Assembly: GCF_000737245.1 (NCBI RefSeq)
Contig: NZ_JPQU01000034.1
Location: 172,935 to 236,934, forward strand
Direction of reading: 5' to 3'
From: Pseudomonas syringae
Lineage (GTDB): Bacteria > Pseudomonadota > Gammaproteobacteria > Pseudomonadales > Pseudomonadaceae
Length of the DNA stretch: 64,000 nucleotides
Below the pieces are notes generated by a model. It saw only the letters and a list, made by a program, of their open reading frames with translations. It ran no database searches and was not told the origin of the DNA. The position numbers and the translations under genes are program-made. Positions 1-8,300 of the stretch are shown in pieces (the first letter of the stretch is position 1; every line of letters begins with the position of its first letter).

Positions 1-510
1 TTGGCTGTAACCGCCATGGCCTCGGCCAAGCGCGTCGAGTTCTACGGCTTCGGTGCGTCTGGCGCTGTGGCGGCGGATGCCCAGCACAAGTTCTTCCGCC
101 TGCTGCTTAGCGCTGCGGCGTATTCGGATCCGCACATGCAAGCCATGTCAGCCGTGACGCTGGTGCCTTCTGACGTTGCGGTGTGTATTTCCCAGTCCGG
201 GCGTTCGAAGGATTTGCTGATCACCGCCAATCTGGTGCGCGAGACCGGCGCTACGCTGATTACCTTGTGCCCGAGCCAGACGCCATTGGCCGAGCTGTCG
301 TCAGTGAATCTGGCGATCGATGTGCATGAAGATACGGAAATTTATACACCGCTGACCTCGCGCATCGCGCATCTGGTGGTCATTGATGTGTTGGCAATGG
401 GCGTTGCCATGGCGCGCGGTCCGAGCCTGGTCAACCACCTCAAGAGCGTGAAGCGCAGCCTGCGCAGCCTTCGCCTGTCACCCAAGTCGATCAAATCCCA
501 CGAGGATTGA
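1..510 (+). CDS. HexR/RpiR-family transcriptional regulator, C-terminal SIS domain (5' end outside window)
   Basis: The 169 visible residues are a sugar isomerase (SIS) sugar-phosphate-binding domain: the glycine-rich GFGASGAVAADAQHKFFR near residue 17, a CISQSGRSKD loop near residue 61 and EDTEIYTPLTSRI near residue 110 match HexR-type regulators of central carbon metabolism. The N-terminal RpiR helix-turn-helix must lie upstream of base 1, so the apparent TTG start at base 1 is only the window edge. The protein lies upstream of pycR-pycA-pycB, as the HexR paralogue does in PAO1 (remembered synteny), which suggests that sugar-phosphate sensing may bear on pyruvate carboxylation; that link is inference. 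Confidence 0.85.
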   Translation: MAVTAMASAKRVEFYGFGASGAVAADAQHKFFRLLLSAAAYSDPHMQAMSAVTLVPSDVAVCISQSGRSKDLLITANLVRETGATLITLCPSQTPLAELSSVNLAIDVHEDTEIYTPLTSRIAHLVVIDVLAMGVAMARGPSLVNHLKSVKRSLRSLRLSPKSIKSHED

Positions 511-572
511 TGATCTGACCCCCAACGATAAGACTCCCGCCAGCTTCCGCATGGGTAGCTGACGAGAGTTGC

Positions 573-598
573 CGATCTAAAAGCTATCGGGCTTTTTA
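573..598 (+). terminator. Weak terminator-like hairpin after the HexR-like gene
   Basis: A short CCGAT/ATCGG stem with a nine-base loop is followed by GCTTTTTAT. It sits between the + strand regulator and the converging small gene on the - strand. The stem is only five pairs, so the call is weak. Confidence 0.35.
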
Positions 599-916
599 TC
601 AGTTGAGAATTTCAACGTTTTCGATGCGGGTCAGCTCTTTGCCATCGTGGAAGATGGAGATGTGAGGTACGTCGTAGGTGCTCGGCTGCGAGAACGAGAC
701 CGCTTTTTCGGTCAGAACGGCCAGGCCGATACCTTTGCTTTCAAGTTGCAGCTCCAGCCGCAGACCCAGAGATTTGTCCTGAATGGCAGCGACTACCAGA
801 GTGGCTTCGGTGTTGCTGTTTGGTACGGTAACAGTCCCGGAGACCAGTAGAGTCGGACCCGACAGGCCTGGCATTTTGTTGATGCGGGCGTACCAGTCTT
901 TGTTTTGAATGCTCAT
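599..916 (-). CDS. Small protein of unknown function (paralogue A of a tandem pair)
   Basis: A 105-residue protein beginning MSIQNKDWYARINKMPG. The AAGGAG ribosome binding site about 8 bases before the ATG supports the start. There is no signal peptide or membrane segment; alternating hydrophobic/polar residues (LLVSGTVTVPN, TLVVAAIQD, LRLELQLES) suggest a small all-beta fold. It is clearly paralogous to the next gene upstream on the same strand: both share the MSIQ-KDWYA-KMPG opening, a TGxVxxP-type strand and an ending of the form SIF..G..L..I.NV.I. I do not recognise the family and give no function. Confidence 0.7.
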   Translation of the reverse strand: MSIQNKDWYARINKMPGLSGPTLLVSGTVTVPNSNTEATLVVAAIQDKSLGLRLELQLESKGIGLAVLTEKAVSFSQPSTYDVPHISIFHDGKELTRIENVEILN

Positions 917-961
917 TGTGTCGCTCCTTGCGTTATAAAGTCAGCTGCGTCCTGCAGCGCC

Positions 962-1294
962 TCAGTGAGTAATCTGTACGTTGTCGATATTCACCAGCAG
1001 CGCGCCTTTGTAAAAGATGCTCACTCCGGTGATATCTGCTCCGCTTGGTTGTGTGTAGCTCACTGGTGTCTCGAGGATCGCCGATTCATCCCTCTCCACT
1101 GGATTGGTGATGGCGTTTTTTCTGCTCTCGACCATGAGATCCAGGCTCAACTGGTTGCCTGCACCGGGAGAAGCGCTGCGAACCAATACGGCCTGAAGGC
1201 GGTAGGGTAGGGAAACAATGCCGGTGACTTTAAAAGTATTAACACCTGGCATTTTGTCGTCTTGCGCGTACCAGTCTTTGGTTTGAATGCTCAT
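962..1294 (-). CDS. Small protein of unknown function (paralogue B of a tandem pair)
   Basis: A 110-residue protein beginning MSIQTKDWYAQDDKMPG and ending GVSIFYKGALLVNIDNVQITH, so both ends align with the 105-residue neighbour that follows 45 bp downstream, and the two are probably co-transcribed. A GGAG ribosome binding site precedes the ATG. The middle is more divergent than the ends. It is a predicted soluble beta-rich protein without signal peptide. The tandem duplication is directly visible; the role is unknown. Confidence 0.7.
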   Translation of the reverse strand: MSIQTKDWYAQDDKMPGVNTFKVTGIVSLPYRLQAVLVRSASPGAGNQLSLDLMVESRKNAITNPVERDESAILETPVSYTQPSGADITGVSIFYKGALLVNIDNVQITH

Positions 1295-1510
1295 TGTTTA
1301 GCTCCGTGCTAATAAATAGTGTGTTTGCGTCCTGCAGGGCAACTATCTCAAGGGCCTGCTGCTGAAATGCAGTACATATCTATCGCGTTGTAACGGTGTG
1401 TTACGACGGCTGAGCCATGACAGGTTCACCAATTTGTCACGCACCCGCCGCCTTACCGTCACGACCTATAGGCATCCTGATACTCCCGAAACGCACTTGG
1501 GAGACAGGAT

Positions 1511-1735
1511 ATGCCTCGGCACTACGATGACTCGCAGCAGAACAGCACTGTAAAAACCCGTCGCCAGCAGGAAGACCAGCGCCGCATGGCTTTCCGCCGG
1601 GCGATTGAAAGCTATTCGGAAGAGCGCCGCCTGAACCAGGAGCTGTGCGATTACGACGATGGTCTTTCTGCGCAGCACTGGCAGGCGACTAAACCTCCAG
1701 CGGGCGACCGTCGAAACGTTCAACAAGCTGGCTGA
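1511..1735 (+). CDS. Small charged protein resembling the PA3496 family
   Basis: A 74-residue, highly charged protein starting MPRHYDDSQQNSTVKTRRQQ, followed by QEDQRRMAFRRAIESYSEERR. This N-terminal pattern resembles short pseudomonad proteins labelled PA3496 family (putative envelope integrity); I rely on memory for that name. GAGACAGGAT precedes the ATG. Its last 47 bases run into the 3' end of pycR on the other strand, and the residues after about 58 (QATKPPAGDRRNVQQAG) are simply the antisense of pycR. The original stop has therefore probably been lost and the frame now reads through the convergent neighbour. Confidence 0.5.
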   Translation: MPRHYDDSQQNSTVKTRRQQEDQRRMAFRRAIESYSEERRLNQELCDYDDGLSAQHWQATKPPAGDRRNVQQAG

Positions 1736-2639
1736 TCTGCGCACGTTCGGTGCGGATGAACGCCAGAAAGGCATGAGCAACCGGTGACAGCCGCCGGTCT
1801 TTGGCCTGCACCACGCACCAGCTGCGATACAGCGGCAGCTCCGCCACTGGCAACTCTTTGAGCAGGCCGGTGGCGAGTTCCAGACTGACCGCATGACGTG
1901 TCAGCAGGGCGATGCCCAGGCCAGCCAGCACGCTTTCTCGCTGGGCTTCATGGGCCGCTACCTCCAGCGTCGTGGTGAAATGCACGCGCTTGTCCTTGAA
2001 ATACTCCTCGCAGGCTTTGCGCGTTCCCGAGCCGTTTTCCCGGATCAGCAGAGGGTAGGGTTCCAGATCTTTCAGGCTTAGCGTGCGCCCGTCGCACAGT
2101 GGATGGTTGGGCGGGGCGACCGCGACAATCGGATTGTTGAGAAAGGGCAGAAACTCCAGCCCCATGTCCTGAGGCACCATGGACATCACCACCAGATCAT
2201 CCCGGTTGTCCGACAGTCGCCTGATCACCTGAGCGCGATTGACGACCGTCAGGCTGAGAATCACCTCCGGATACTTGCGCCTGAAGGCGGCGAATAGATG
2301 CGGGATGAAGTACTTGCAGCTGGATTCCACCGCCAGCTTGAGCTGCCCTTGCAGCGAACCCTGCATGTCAGTGAGCTGCATATCCAGGCTTTCCAGACGA
2401 CCAAAAATGTCCCGGCTGGCGGATTGCAGCGCCTCGGCGGCCTCGGTGAGGTAGAGTTTTTTGCCGACATATTCAAACAGTGGCTGACCCACCAGTTCTT
2501 CCAGCTGCCGAATTTGCAGGCTGACAGCCGGTTGTGTAAGCGCCATTTCATCTGCTGCGCGGCTGTAGGAACGCAAATCACACACTTCGTTGAAAATCCG
2601 CAGCTGACGCAATGTCATGCGCATCAATGACTTACGCAC
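1689..2639 (-). CDS. pycR: LysR-type regulator of pyruvate carboxylase, PycR
   Basis: A 316-residue LysR-type regulator. The N-terminal winged helix-turn-helix (MTLRQLRIFNEVCDLRSYSR, AADEMALTQPAVSLQIRQLE) is followed by a periplasmic-binding-protein-like effector domain from about residue 95 to the end. It is divergent from pycA across about 180 bp, the same arrangement as PycR in P. aeruginosa, where it regulates pyruvate carboxylase and affects virulence (known family role). Several methionines sit close together (residues 1, 6 and 8), so the exact start is uncertain by a few codons. Its 3' end overlaps the convergent small ORF by 47 bp. Confidence 0.85.
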   Translation of the reverse strand: MRKSLMRMTLRQLRIFNEVCDLRSYSRAADEMALTQPAVSLQIRQLEELVGQPLFEYVGKKLYLTEAAEALQSASRDIFGRLESLDMQLTDMQGSLQGQLKLAVESSCKYFIPHLFAAFRRKYPEVILSLTVVNRAQVIRRLSDNRDDLVVMSMVPQDMGLEFLPFLNNPIVAVAPPNHPLCDGRTLSLKDLEPYPLLIRENGSGTRKACEEYFKDKRVHFTTTLEVAAHEAQRESVLAGLGIALLTRHAVSLELATGLLKELPVAELPLYRSWCVVQAKDRRLSPVAHAFLAFIRTERAQISQLVERFDGRPLEV

Positions 2640-2822
2640 TTTTATAGCCTCCCGCCAATAGCTGAAGCTCCAACTATAAGTCTTTACTTATACACATCCC
2701 AACTTTTACTCATTTTTGTTAATCCCTGATCAGGCATAGGGTGTCGGTGCGGCAATCAACACACGTGCTGTTACAAATAGCCCGGTTTGCCAACCGCCTG
2801 TTCAACGGTCGAGGAAATACTC

Positions 2823-4238
2823 GTGATAACAAAAATCCTGATCGCCAACCGCGGTGAAATTGCTGTCCGAATCGTGCGCGCTTGCGCCGAAATGGGTATT
2901 CGCTCAGTGGCGGTCTTTTCCGACGCTGACCGCCATGCGCTTCATGTGAAGCGTGCGGACGAAGCACACAGCATCGGCGCCGAGCCACTGGCCGGTTATC
3001 TGAACCCGCGCAAGTTGGTTAACCTGGCGGTGGAAACCGGCTGCGATGCGTTACATCCGGGTTATGGCTTCCTCTCGGAAAACGCCGAACTGGCCGACAT
3101 CTGTGCCGAACGTGGCATCAAATTCATTGGGCCTTCTGCGGAAGTCATCCGCCGTATGGGTGACAAGACCGAAGCCCGGCGCAGCATGATCAAAGCTGGC
3201 GTGCCGGTGACACCGGGCACTGAAGGCAATGTTGCAGATATCGCCGAAGCCTTGCTCGAAGGTGATCGCATTGGCTACCCGGTGATGCTCAAGGCCACCT
3301 CCGGCGGCGGCGGGCGCGGTATTCGTCGGTGCAACAGCCGTGAAGAACTGGAGCAGGCTTTCCCGCGAGTCATTTCCGAGGCCACCAAGGCCTTTGGTTC
3401 GGCAGAAGTCTTCCTCGAAAAATGCATCGTCAACCCGAAGCACATCGAGGCGCAGATCCTCGGTGACAGCTTTGGCAACGTCGTGCACTTGTTCGAACGT
3501 GACTGCTCGATCCAGCGGCGTAACCAGAAGCTGATCGAAATTGCCCCAAGCCCACAGCTGACGCCGGAACAGCGCGCCTATATCGGTGACTTGTCGGTGC
3601 GTGCTGCCAAGGCTGTGGGTTACGAAAATGCTGGCACCGTGGAGTTTCTGCTCGCCGAGGGCGAGGTGTACTTCATGGAGATGAATACCCGGGTGCAAGT
3701 GGAACACACCATCACCGAGGAAATCACTGGCATCGATATCGTCCGTGAGCAGATTCGTATTGCCTCGGGCTTGCCGCTTTCGGTCAAGCAGGAAGACATC
3801 ATCCATCGCGGTTTTGCCCTGCAGTTCCGAATCAACGCCGAAGACCCGAAGAACAACTTCCTGCCCAGCTTCGGAAAGATCACTCGTTACTACGCGCCCG
3901 GCGGTCCCGGCGTGCGTACCGATACGGCGATCTATACCGGTTACACGATTCCGCCGTTCTACGACTCCATGTGTCTGAAGCTGATTGTCTGGGCGCTGAC
4001 TTGGGAAGAGGCGATGGACCGCGGCCTGCGGGCCCTGGATGACATGCGCCTGCAAGGGGTGAAAACCACGGCGGCCTATTACCAGGAAATCCTGCGTAAC
4101 CCCGAATTCCGTAGCGGTCAGTTCAATACCAGCTTTGTCGAAAGCCATCCTGAACTGACCAACTACTCGATCAAGCGCAAACCCGAAGAGCTTGCCCTGG
4201 CCATCGCCGCCGCCATTGCCGCGCATGCGGGCTTATAG
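2823..4238 (+). CDS. pycA: Pyruvate carboxylase subunit A (biotin carboxylase)
   Basis: This subunit carboxylates biotin with ATP and bicarbonate in the two-subunit pyruvate carboxylase that makes oxaloacetate. I choose the GTG at 2823: it gives VITKILIANRGEIAVRIVRA, the universal biotin carboxylase N-terminus, a 471-residue protein, and has GAGGA about 9 bases upstream. Visible features are the ATP-grasp glycine loop SGGGGRGI near residue 160, EKCIVNPKHIE near 200, FMEMNTRVQVEHTITEE near 285 and the C-terminal biotin carboxylase domain. An in-frame ATG 36 bases upstream would add an unconserved leader and is rejected. Partner pycB follows after 100 bp. Confidence 0.95.
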   Translation: MITKILIANRGEIAVRIVRACAEMGIRSVAVFSDADRHALHVKRADEAHSIGAEPLAGYLNPRKLVNLAVETGCDALHPGYGFLSENAELADICAERGIKFIGPSAEVIRRMGDKTEARRSMIKAGVPVTPGTEGNVADIAEALLEGDRIGYPVMLKATSGGGGRGIRRCNSREELEQAFPRVISEATKAFGSAEVFLEKCIVNPKHIEAQILGDSFGNVVHLFERDCSIQRRNQKLIEIAPSPQLTPEQRAYIGDLSVRAAKAVGYENAGTVEFLLAEGEVYFMEMNTRVQVEHTITEEITGIDIVREQIRIASGLPLSVKQEDIIHRGFALQFRINAEDPKNNFLPSFGKITRYYAPGGPGVRTDTAIYTGYTIPPFYDSMCLKLIVWALTWEEAMDRGLRALDDMRLQGVKTTAAYYQEILRNPEFRSGQFNTSFVESHPELTNYSIKRKPEELALAIAAAIAAHAGL

Positions 4239-4250
4239 ATAAGCAGCGGC

Positions 4251-4324
4251 AAGCCTCAAGCCGCAAGCTTCAAGCAAAAGCAGATCTGCTTTTACTTGCG
4301 GCTTGTAGCTTGGAGCTTGCAGCT
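4251..4324. repeat. Palindromic CAAGC-type repeat between pycA and pycB
   Basis: The spacer contains repeated CAAGC/GCTTG words that fold on themselves: AAGCCGCAAG pairs with CTTGCGGCTT around a central AAAAGCAGATCTGCTTTT palindrome. It contains no T tract suitable for termination and ends just before the GAGGAG ribosome binding site of pycB. It probably stabilises or separates the two halves of the message, or is simply a mobile palindrome. Confidence 0.7.
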
Positions 4325-4338
4325 ATGAGGAGATCCAA

Positions 4339-6147
4339 ATGTCCAAGAAGATCTTTGTAACCGACACCATCCTGCGTGACGCCCATCAGTCGCTGCTGGC
4401 CACCCGGATGCGCACCGAAGACATGCTGCCGATCTGCGACAAGCTCGACAAAGTCGGCTATTGGTCGCTGGAATGCTGGGGCGGCGCGACGTTCGATGCC
4501 TGTGTGCGCTTCCTCAAGGAAGACCCGTGGGAGCGCCTGCGTCAGTTGCGTGCCGCATTGCCTAACACACGCCTGCAAATGCTGTTGCGCGGCCAGAACC
4601 TGCTGGGCTATCGGCACTACAGCGATGACGTGGTCAAAGCCTTCGTCGCCAAGGCTGCCGCCAACGGCATTGATGTGTTCCGTATTTTCGACGCCATGAA
4701 CGACGTGCGTAACCTGCGCGTTGCCATCGAGGCCGTGAAGGAATCGGGCAAGCACGCTCAGGGCACCATCGCTTACACCACCAGCCCGGTGCACACCATT
4801 GCCGCGTTCGTTGAACAGGCCAAACAGATGGAGGCCATGGGTTGCGACTCGGTGGCGATCAAGGACATGGCCGGCTTGCTGACACCTTACGCCACCGGCG
4901 AACTGGTCAAGGCGCTAAAAGCCGAGCAGTCATTGCCGGTGTTCATCCACTCCCACGATACGGCTGGCCTGGCTGCCATGTGCCAGCTCAAAGCCATCGA
5001 AAACGGCGCCGATCACATCGACACGGCGATCTCCAGCTTCGCTTGGGGTACCAGCCATCCAGGCACCGAATCGATGGTTGCGGCCCTCAAAGGCAGCGAG
5101 TTCGACACCGGCCTGAACCTGGAGCTGTTGCAGGAAATTGGCTTGTACTTCTACGCAGTGCGCAAGAAGTACCACCAGTTTGAAAGCGAATTCACCGCCG
5201 TGGATACACGGGTGCAGGTCAACCAGGTGCCGGGTGGGATGATTTCCAACCTCGCCAACCAGCTCAAAGAGCAGGGCGCCCTCAACCGTATGGGTGAAGT
5301 GCTGGCCGAGATTCCACGGGTACGCAAGGATCTGGGTTATCCACCGCTGGTGACGCCGACTTCGCAAATCGTGGGCACTCAGGCGTTCTTCAACGTGCTG
5401 GCTGGTGAACGCTACAAGACCATCACCAACGAAGTGAAGCTGTACCTGCAAGGCGGTTACGGCAAAGCCCCTGGCGAGGTGGATGAAAAACTGCGTCGCC
5501 AGGCGATTGGCAGCGAAGAGCTGATTGATGTGCGTCCCGCTGACCTGCTCAAACCTGAGATGAACAAGCTGCGCGACGACATCGGGGCGTTGGCGACCTC
5601 GGAAGAAGACGTTCTGACTTACGCCATGTTCCCGGACATTGGTCGCAAGTTCCTCGAAGAACGGGCTGCAGGCACATTGAAGCCCGAAGTATTGCTACCC
5701 ATCCCGGAAGCGGGCGGTGTGAGCAAGGCAGGCGGCGAAGGCGTGCCGACCGAGTTTGTCATTGATGTCCACGGCGAAAGCTACCGTGTGGATATCACGG
5801 GCGTCGGCGTCAAGGCTGAAGGCAAGCGCCACTTTTACCTGTCCATCGATGGCATGCCGGAAGAAGTGGTGTTTGAGCCGCTCAACGAATTCGTCAGCGG
5901 CGGCGCCAGCAAGCGCACCCAGGCCAGCGGTCCTGGCCATGTCAGCACCAGCATGCCCGGCAACATCGTCGATGTACTGGTAAAGGAAGGCGACATGGTC
6001 AAAGCCGGTCAGGCCGTGTTGATCACCGAAGCCATGAAAATGGAGACCGAAGTTCAAGCCGCCATCGCCGGCAAGGTGGTTGCCATCCACGTCGCCAAGG
6101 GTGATCGGGTCAATCCGGGAGAGATCCTGGTTGAGATCGAGGGTTGA
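4339..6147 (+). CDS. pycB: Pyruvate carboxylase subunit B (carboxyltransferase plus biotin carrier; OadA-like)
   Basis: A 602-residue protein that transfers CO2 from carboxybiotin to pyruvate. The N-terminal carboxyltransferase TIM barrel starts with TDTILRDAHQSLLATRMRT; a PYC/OADA conserved domain follows, then a Gly/Ala/Ser-rich linker and a C-terminal biotinyl domain with the modification site EAMKMET (Lys about 567). The family is shared with the alpha subunit of Na+-pumping oxaloacetate decarboxylase, but no beta or gamma pump subunits are present and pycA is adjacent, so the anaplerotic carboxylase is the better reading. GAGGAG sits about 8 bases before the ATG. Confidence 0.95.
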   Translation: MSKKIFVTDTILRDAHQSLLATRMRTEDMLPICDKLDKVGYWSLECWGGATFDACVRFLKEDPWERLRQLRAALPNTRLQMLLRGQNLLGYRHYSDDVVKAFVAKAAANGIDVFRIFDAMNDVRNLRVAIEAVKESGKHAQGTIAYTTSPVHTIAAFVEQAKQMEAMGCDSVAIKDMAGLLTPYATGELVKALKAEQSLPVFIHSHDTAGLAAMCQLKAIENGADHIDTAISSFAWGTSHPGTESMVAALKGSEFDTGLNLELLQEIGLYFYAVRKKYHQFESEFTAVDTRVQVNQVPGGMISNLANQLKEQGALNRMGEVLAEIPRVRKDLGYPPLVTPTSQIVGTQAFFNVLAGERYKTITNEVKLYLQGGYGKAPGEVDEKLRRQAIGSEELIDVRPADLLKPEMNKLRDDIGALATSEEDVLTYAMFPDIGRKFLEERAAGTLKPEVLLPIPEAGGVSKAGGEGVPTEFVIDVHGESYRVDITGVGVKAEGKRHFYLSIDGMPEEVVFEPLNEFVSGGASKRTQASGPGHVSTSMPGNIVDVLVKEGDMVKAGQAVLITEAMKMETEVQAAIAGKVVAIHVAKGDRVNPGEILVEIEG

Positions 6148-6170
6148 GGTCGATTGATTCAAACGATTTT

Positions 6171-6261
6171 CTGTAGGAGCGCACGAGCAGCGCAAGGCTG
6201 CGATGGCGGTGGATCAGGCAGATCGCTATCGCTGCCTCGCACTGCTCATGAGCTCCTACAG
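6171..6261. repeat. REP/REPIN inverted repeat after pycB
   Basis: CTGTAGGAGC at the left and GCTCCTACAG at the right enclose about 70 bases with a second imperfect complementary block. It belongs to the GTAGGAGCGCACGAGC subfamily seen again near 7050 and, degenerate, near 60600. Confidence 0.85.
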
Positions 6262-6286
6262 AGAAATACCGGTTAGATTTCCTCTG

Positions 6287-6312
6287 GGGAGCCCTCGTGG
6301 CTCCCTTTTTTT
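6287..6312 (+). terminator. Rho-independent terminator of the pyc operon
   Basis: Stem GGGAGCC / GGCTCCC with a five-base loop is followed by seven T residues. The T tract touches the stop codon of the converging - strand gene. Confidence 0.85.
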
Positions 6313-6925
6313 ATGGCTTTTTATAACGCTTCTGGATCGCCTCAGCGATCTGCCGGAAGTTGATACTTTTGGATGCGATCTTCTCCATACCGTCTTCTTT
6401 CAGGTAGCTGAACTTCACGTACAGGAGTTGGCCTTTATGTTTCTGCGCGTCGTTCAAGCCCGCGATCGATTTCCTCATGTCATTCAAACTGGTCGGGCTG
6501 GCTGCAAGCGTTACCCAGTCCGGTACAGGAATGACGCTGGCGAAATACTTTACGACGTCAACCAGCGTATTCCCGATGGGGAAAACTCCGCTGAAGCGCT
6601 CCTGGGCTTTGAACGGCGCAATGCCCATGTAGATGTCCGGCAGAGTCTTGATCTGGCTCTCGATACCATGTGTTTCATGGGAAAGCAGAAACTCCATGAT
6701 CTGGAGCGGGGTGCCAACGATGATCAGGGATTGAACGCCTGCGCCAGTTTCCGAAAACAGATAGTAGTTTTTACTACCTGCCACGGCCTTCTTCAGTTCG
6801 CCGCGATCAATCATGACACTGCCATATTTGCCGTTATGCAAAATCGGAGCGGGTACGCGCCATGGGTTTGCCGGCGCTGCCTTGGTGTTTATGTCCTGCA
6901 TGGAAAGAGTGTGTTCTGTAGCCAT
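6311..6925 (-). CDS. Protein of unknown function, about 204 residues
   Basis: The protein begins MATEHTLSMQDINTK with the ATG at 6925; a GTG two codons upstream is also possible, and AAGGA lies 10 bases from the ATG but only 4 from the GTG. No signal peptide or clear membrane helix. A central stretch with KNYYLFSETGAGVQSLIIVG and a lysine-rich C-terminus are visible. I do not recognise the family. It stands alone between two REP elements and converges on pycB. Confidence 0.6.
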   Translation of the reverse strand: MATEHTLSMQDINTKAAPANPWRVPAPILHNGKYGSVMIDRGELKKAVAGSKNYYLFSETGAGVQSLIIVGTPLQIMEFLLSHETHGIESQIKTLPDIYMGIAPFKAQERFSGVFPIGNTLVDVVKYFASVIPVPDWVTLAASPTSLNDMRKSIAGLNDAQKHKGQLLYVKFSYLKEDGMEKIASKSINFRQIAEAIQKRYKKP

Positions 6926-7049
6926 GTTCACAACATCCTTGTTGTTTCTTGCGGGTTAATAAGTGCATGCCTGTTTGGCACGAACAGAACCATACGTGTA
7001 AGCGATAAAATCTTAACTATCTGATATGTAACAGCTTGTTTGATTGCTT

Positions 7050-7132
7050 TGTAGGAGCGCACGAGCACTGCGAGGCCGCGATGGCGGTGTGTCAGGCACA
7101 CTGCGGTTCGCGGCCACCGGCAGCTCCTACAG
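7050..7132. repeat. REP/REPIN inverted repeat overlapping the end of the GNAT gene
   Basis: GTAGGAGC at the left and GCTCCTAC at the right. The right arm supplies the TAG stop codon (7127-7129) of the - strand acetyltransferase, so the repeat abuts or has replaced the original gene end. Confidence 0.8.
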
Positions 7133-7801
7133 GCTGCGAAACGCTTCCAGCCCTTTAATTTGCTGCCCGCCTTCAAAGTTATCCGCCGCCAGCCAGCCTT
7201 CGAATGCTTTTTGCAGTTCAGGCCATTCGCTGTCGATGATCGAATACCAGGCGGTGTTGCGGTTCATGCCCTTGACCACCATATGTTGGCGGAACGTGCC
7301 TTCGTAGGTGAAACCGAAGCGGTCGGCGGCGCGTTTAGAGCGAGCGTTGTCGCCGTTGCATTTCCATTCCAGACGGCGGTTGCCCAGCGCGAAGGACTCT
7401 TTGGCCAGCAGATAAACCGCCTCGGTGCCTTTGGGCGTGCGCTGCATGGCGGCGCCGAAGGTCACGTGGCCGATCTCGATACGGCCGTGGGCCGGCACGA
7501 TGGACATCAGACTCAGGCAGCCTTCGACTGCGCCGGTTGCCTGATCGACCACCGCGTAGAACCAAGGGTCAGTGTCGGCGGCATGACGGGTGAGCCAGGC
7601 GTTGAACTCAGTACGCTCTGAAAAAGGCCCGTAAGGCAGGTAATCCCAGAGCTTGCGGTCCGAGTTCGGGCCTTCCAGTGCCGTCCACAAACCATCGGCA
7701 TGGCGCGCGACATCGAGTTTCTCCAGGCGGATAAAACGACCTTCAAGGGTGTGGCTATCCGGCAGCCTGGCTGGCTGCCAATCGGTAACACATGTCGACA
7801 T
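7127..7801 (-). CDS. GNAT-family N-acetyltransferase (RimJ/RimL-like)
   Basis: A 224-residue acetyltransferase. The opening LEGRFIRLEKLD, the central EIGHVTFGAAMQRTPKGTEAVYLL acetyl-CoA region (about residues 115-140) and RLEWKCNGDNARSKRAADRFGFTYEG are the hallmark of the RimJ/RimL-type GNAT group, which acetylates protein N-termini or small amines. The substrate cannot be read from the sequence. It lies 12 bp downstream of a second GNAT gene on the same strand, so the two may be co-transcribed. The stop codon lies inside a REP arm, so the last residues may differ from relatives. Confidence 0.85.
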   Translation of the reverse strand: MSTCVTDWQPARLPDSHTLEGRFIRLEKLDVARHADGLWTALEGPNSDRKLWDYLPYGPFSERTEFNAWLTRHAADTDPWFYAVVDQATGAVEGCLSLMSIVPAHGRIEIGHVTFGAAMQRTPKGTEAVYLLAKESFALGNRRLEWKCNGDNARSKRAADRFGFTYEGTFRQHMVVKGMNRNTAWYSIIDSEWPELQKAFEGWLAADNFEGGQQIKGLEAFRSL

Positions 7802-7812
7802 GGGCGCATTTC

Positions 7813-8259
7813 CTAGATCATTTTGCGAAATTGAATGTAACCCGGGCGCTCGGCGATGCGCTCGTAAAGCTGGATCGCCGTGGCATTGGTTTCGTGGGTC
7901 AGCCAGTGGACCTTGTCGCAGTTGTTGGCTCTGGCGGTGGCGTAAACGTGCTCGATCAACAGTCGGCCAATACCTGTGCCCCGTTGTCCGGGATCGACCA
8001 ACAAATCCTGTAGATAACAGGCATTGGCAACACTCCAGTTCGAGCGATGGTAGATGAAATGGACCATGCCCACCGCCTTGCCGTCCAGCCAGGCCAGCGC
8101 GGCGTTGGTGGGTTCGGCCGGATCGAGAAAGCGTTGCCAGGTGCTGGCGCTCACCGCGTCAGGCAACTCGGTTTTGTAGAAGGTCAGGTAGGCATGCCAA
8201 AGCGGCAGCCATGCGGCGTGATCCTGTTGGCTGACGGGGCGAATCTGGATAGCGGTCAC
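7813..8259 (-). CDS. GNAT-family N-acetyltransferase
   Basis: A 148-residue single-domain GNAT protein starting MTAIQIRPVSQQDHAAWLPLW. The acetyl-CoA-binding motif A is visible as LLVDPGQRGTGIGRLLIEHV (residues about 87-106), followed by the ATAIQLYERIAERPGYIQF segment typical of motif B. AGGAG precedes the ATG. It is the upstream member of a probable two-gene acetyltransferase operon. Substrate unknown; small-molecule or antibiotic acetylation are both possible for this group. Confidence 0.85.
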   Translation of the reverse strand: MTAIQIRPVSQQDHAAWLPLWHAYLTFYKTELPDAVSASTWQRFLDPAEPTNAALAWLDGKAVGMVHFIYHRSNWSVANACYLQDLLVDPGQRGTGIGRLLIEHVYATARANNCDKVHWLTHETNATAIQLYERIAERPGYIQFRKMI

Positions 8260-8300
8260 AGGAGTCTCCTAAGCACAACGATTGAGTTGGAATACGTTTC

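Noticed and set aside
3051..4226. 391-residue open frame on the - strand opposite pycA
   Set aside because: It lies wholly antisense to a certain gene, has no recognisable domain, and long antisense frames are common in GC-rich genes.
4339..6147. Na+-pumping oxaloacetate decarboxylase alpha subunit
   Set aside because: The family is the same, but the beta and gamma subunits are missing and the biotin carboxylase subunit gene pycA is adjacent, so pyruvate carboxylase fits.
6203..7024. 273-residue + strand frame opposite the unknown gene at 6311
   Set aside because: It starts inside a REP element and crosses a terminator; the - strand gene has a good start and terminator context.
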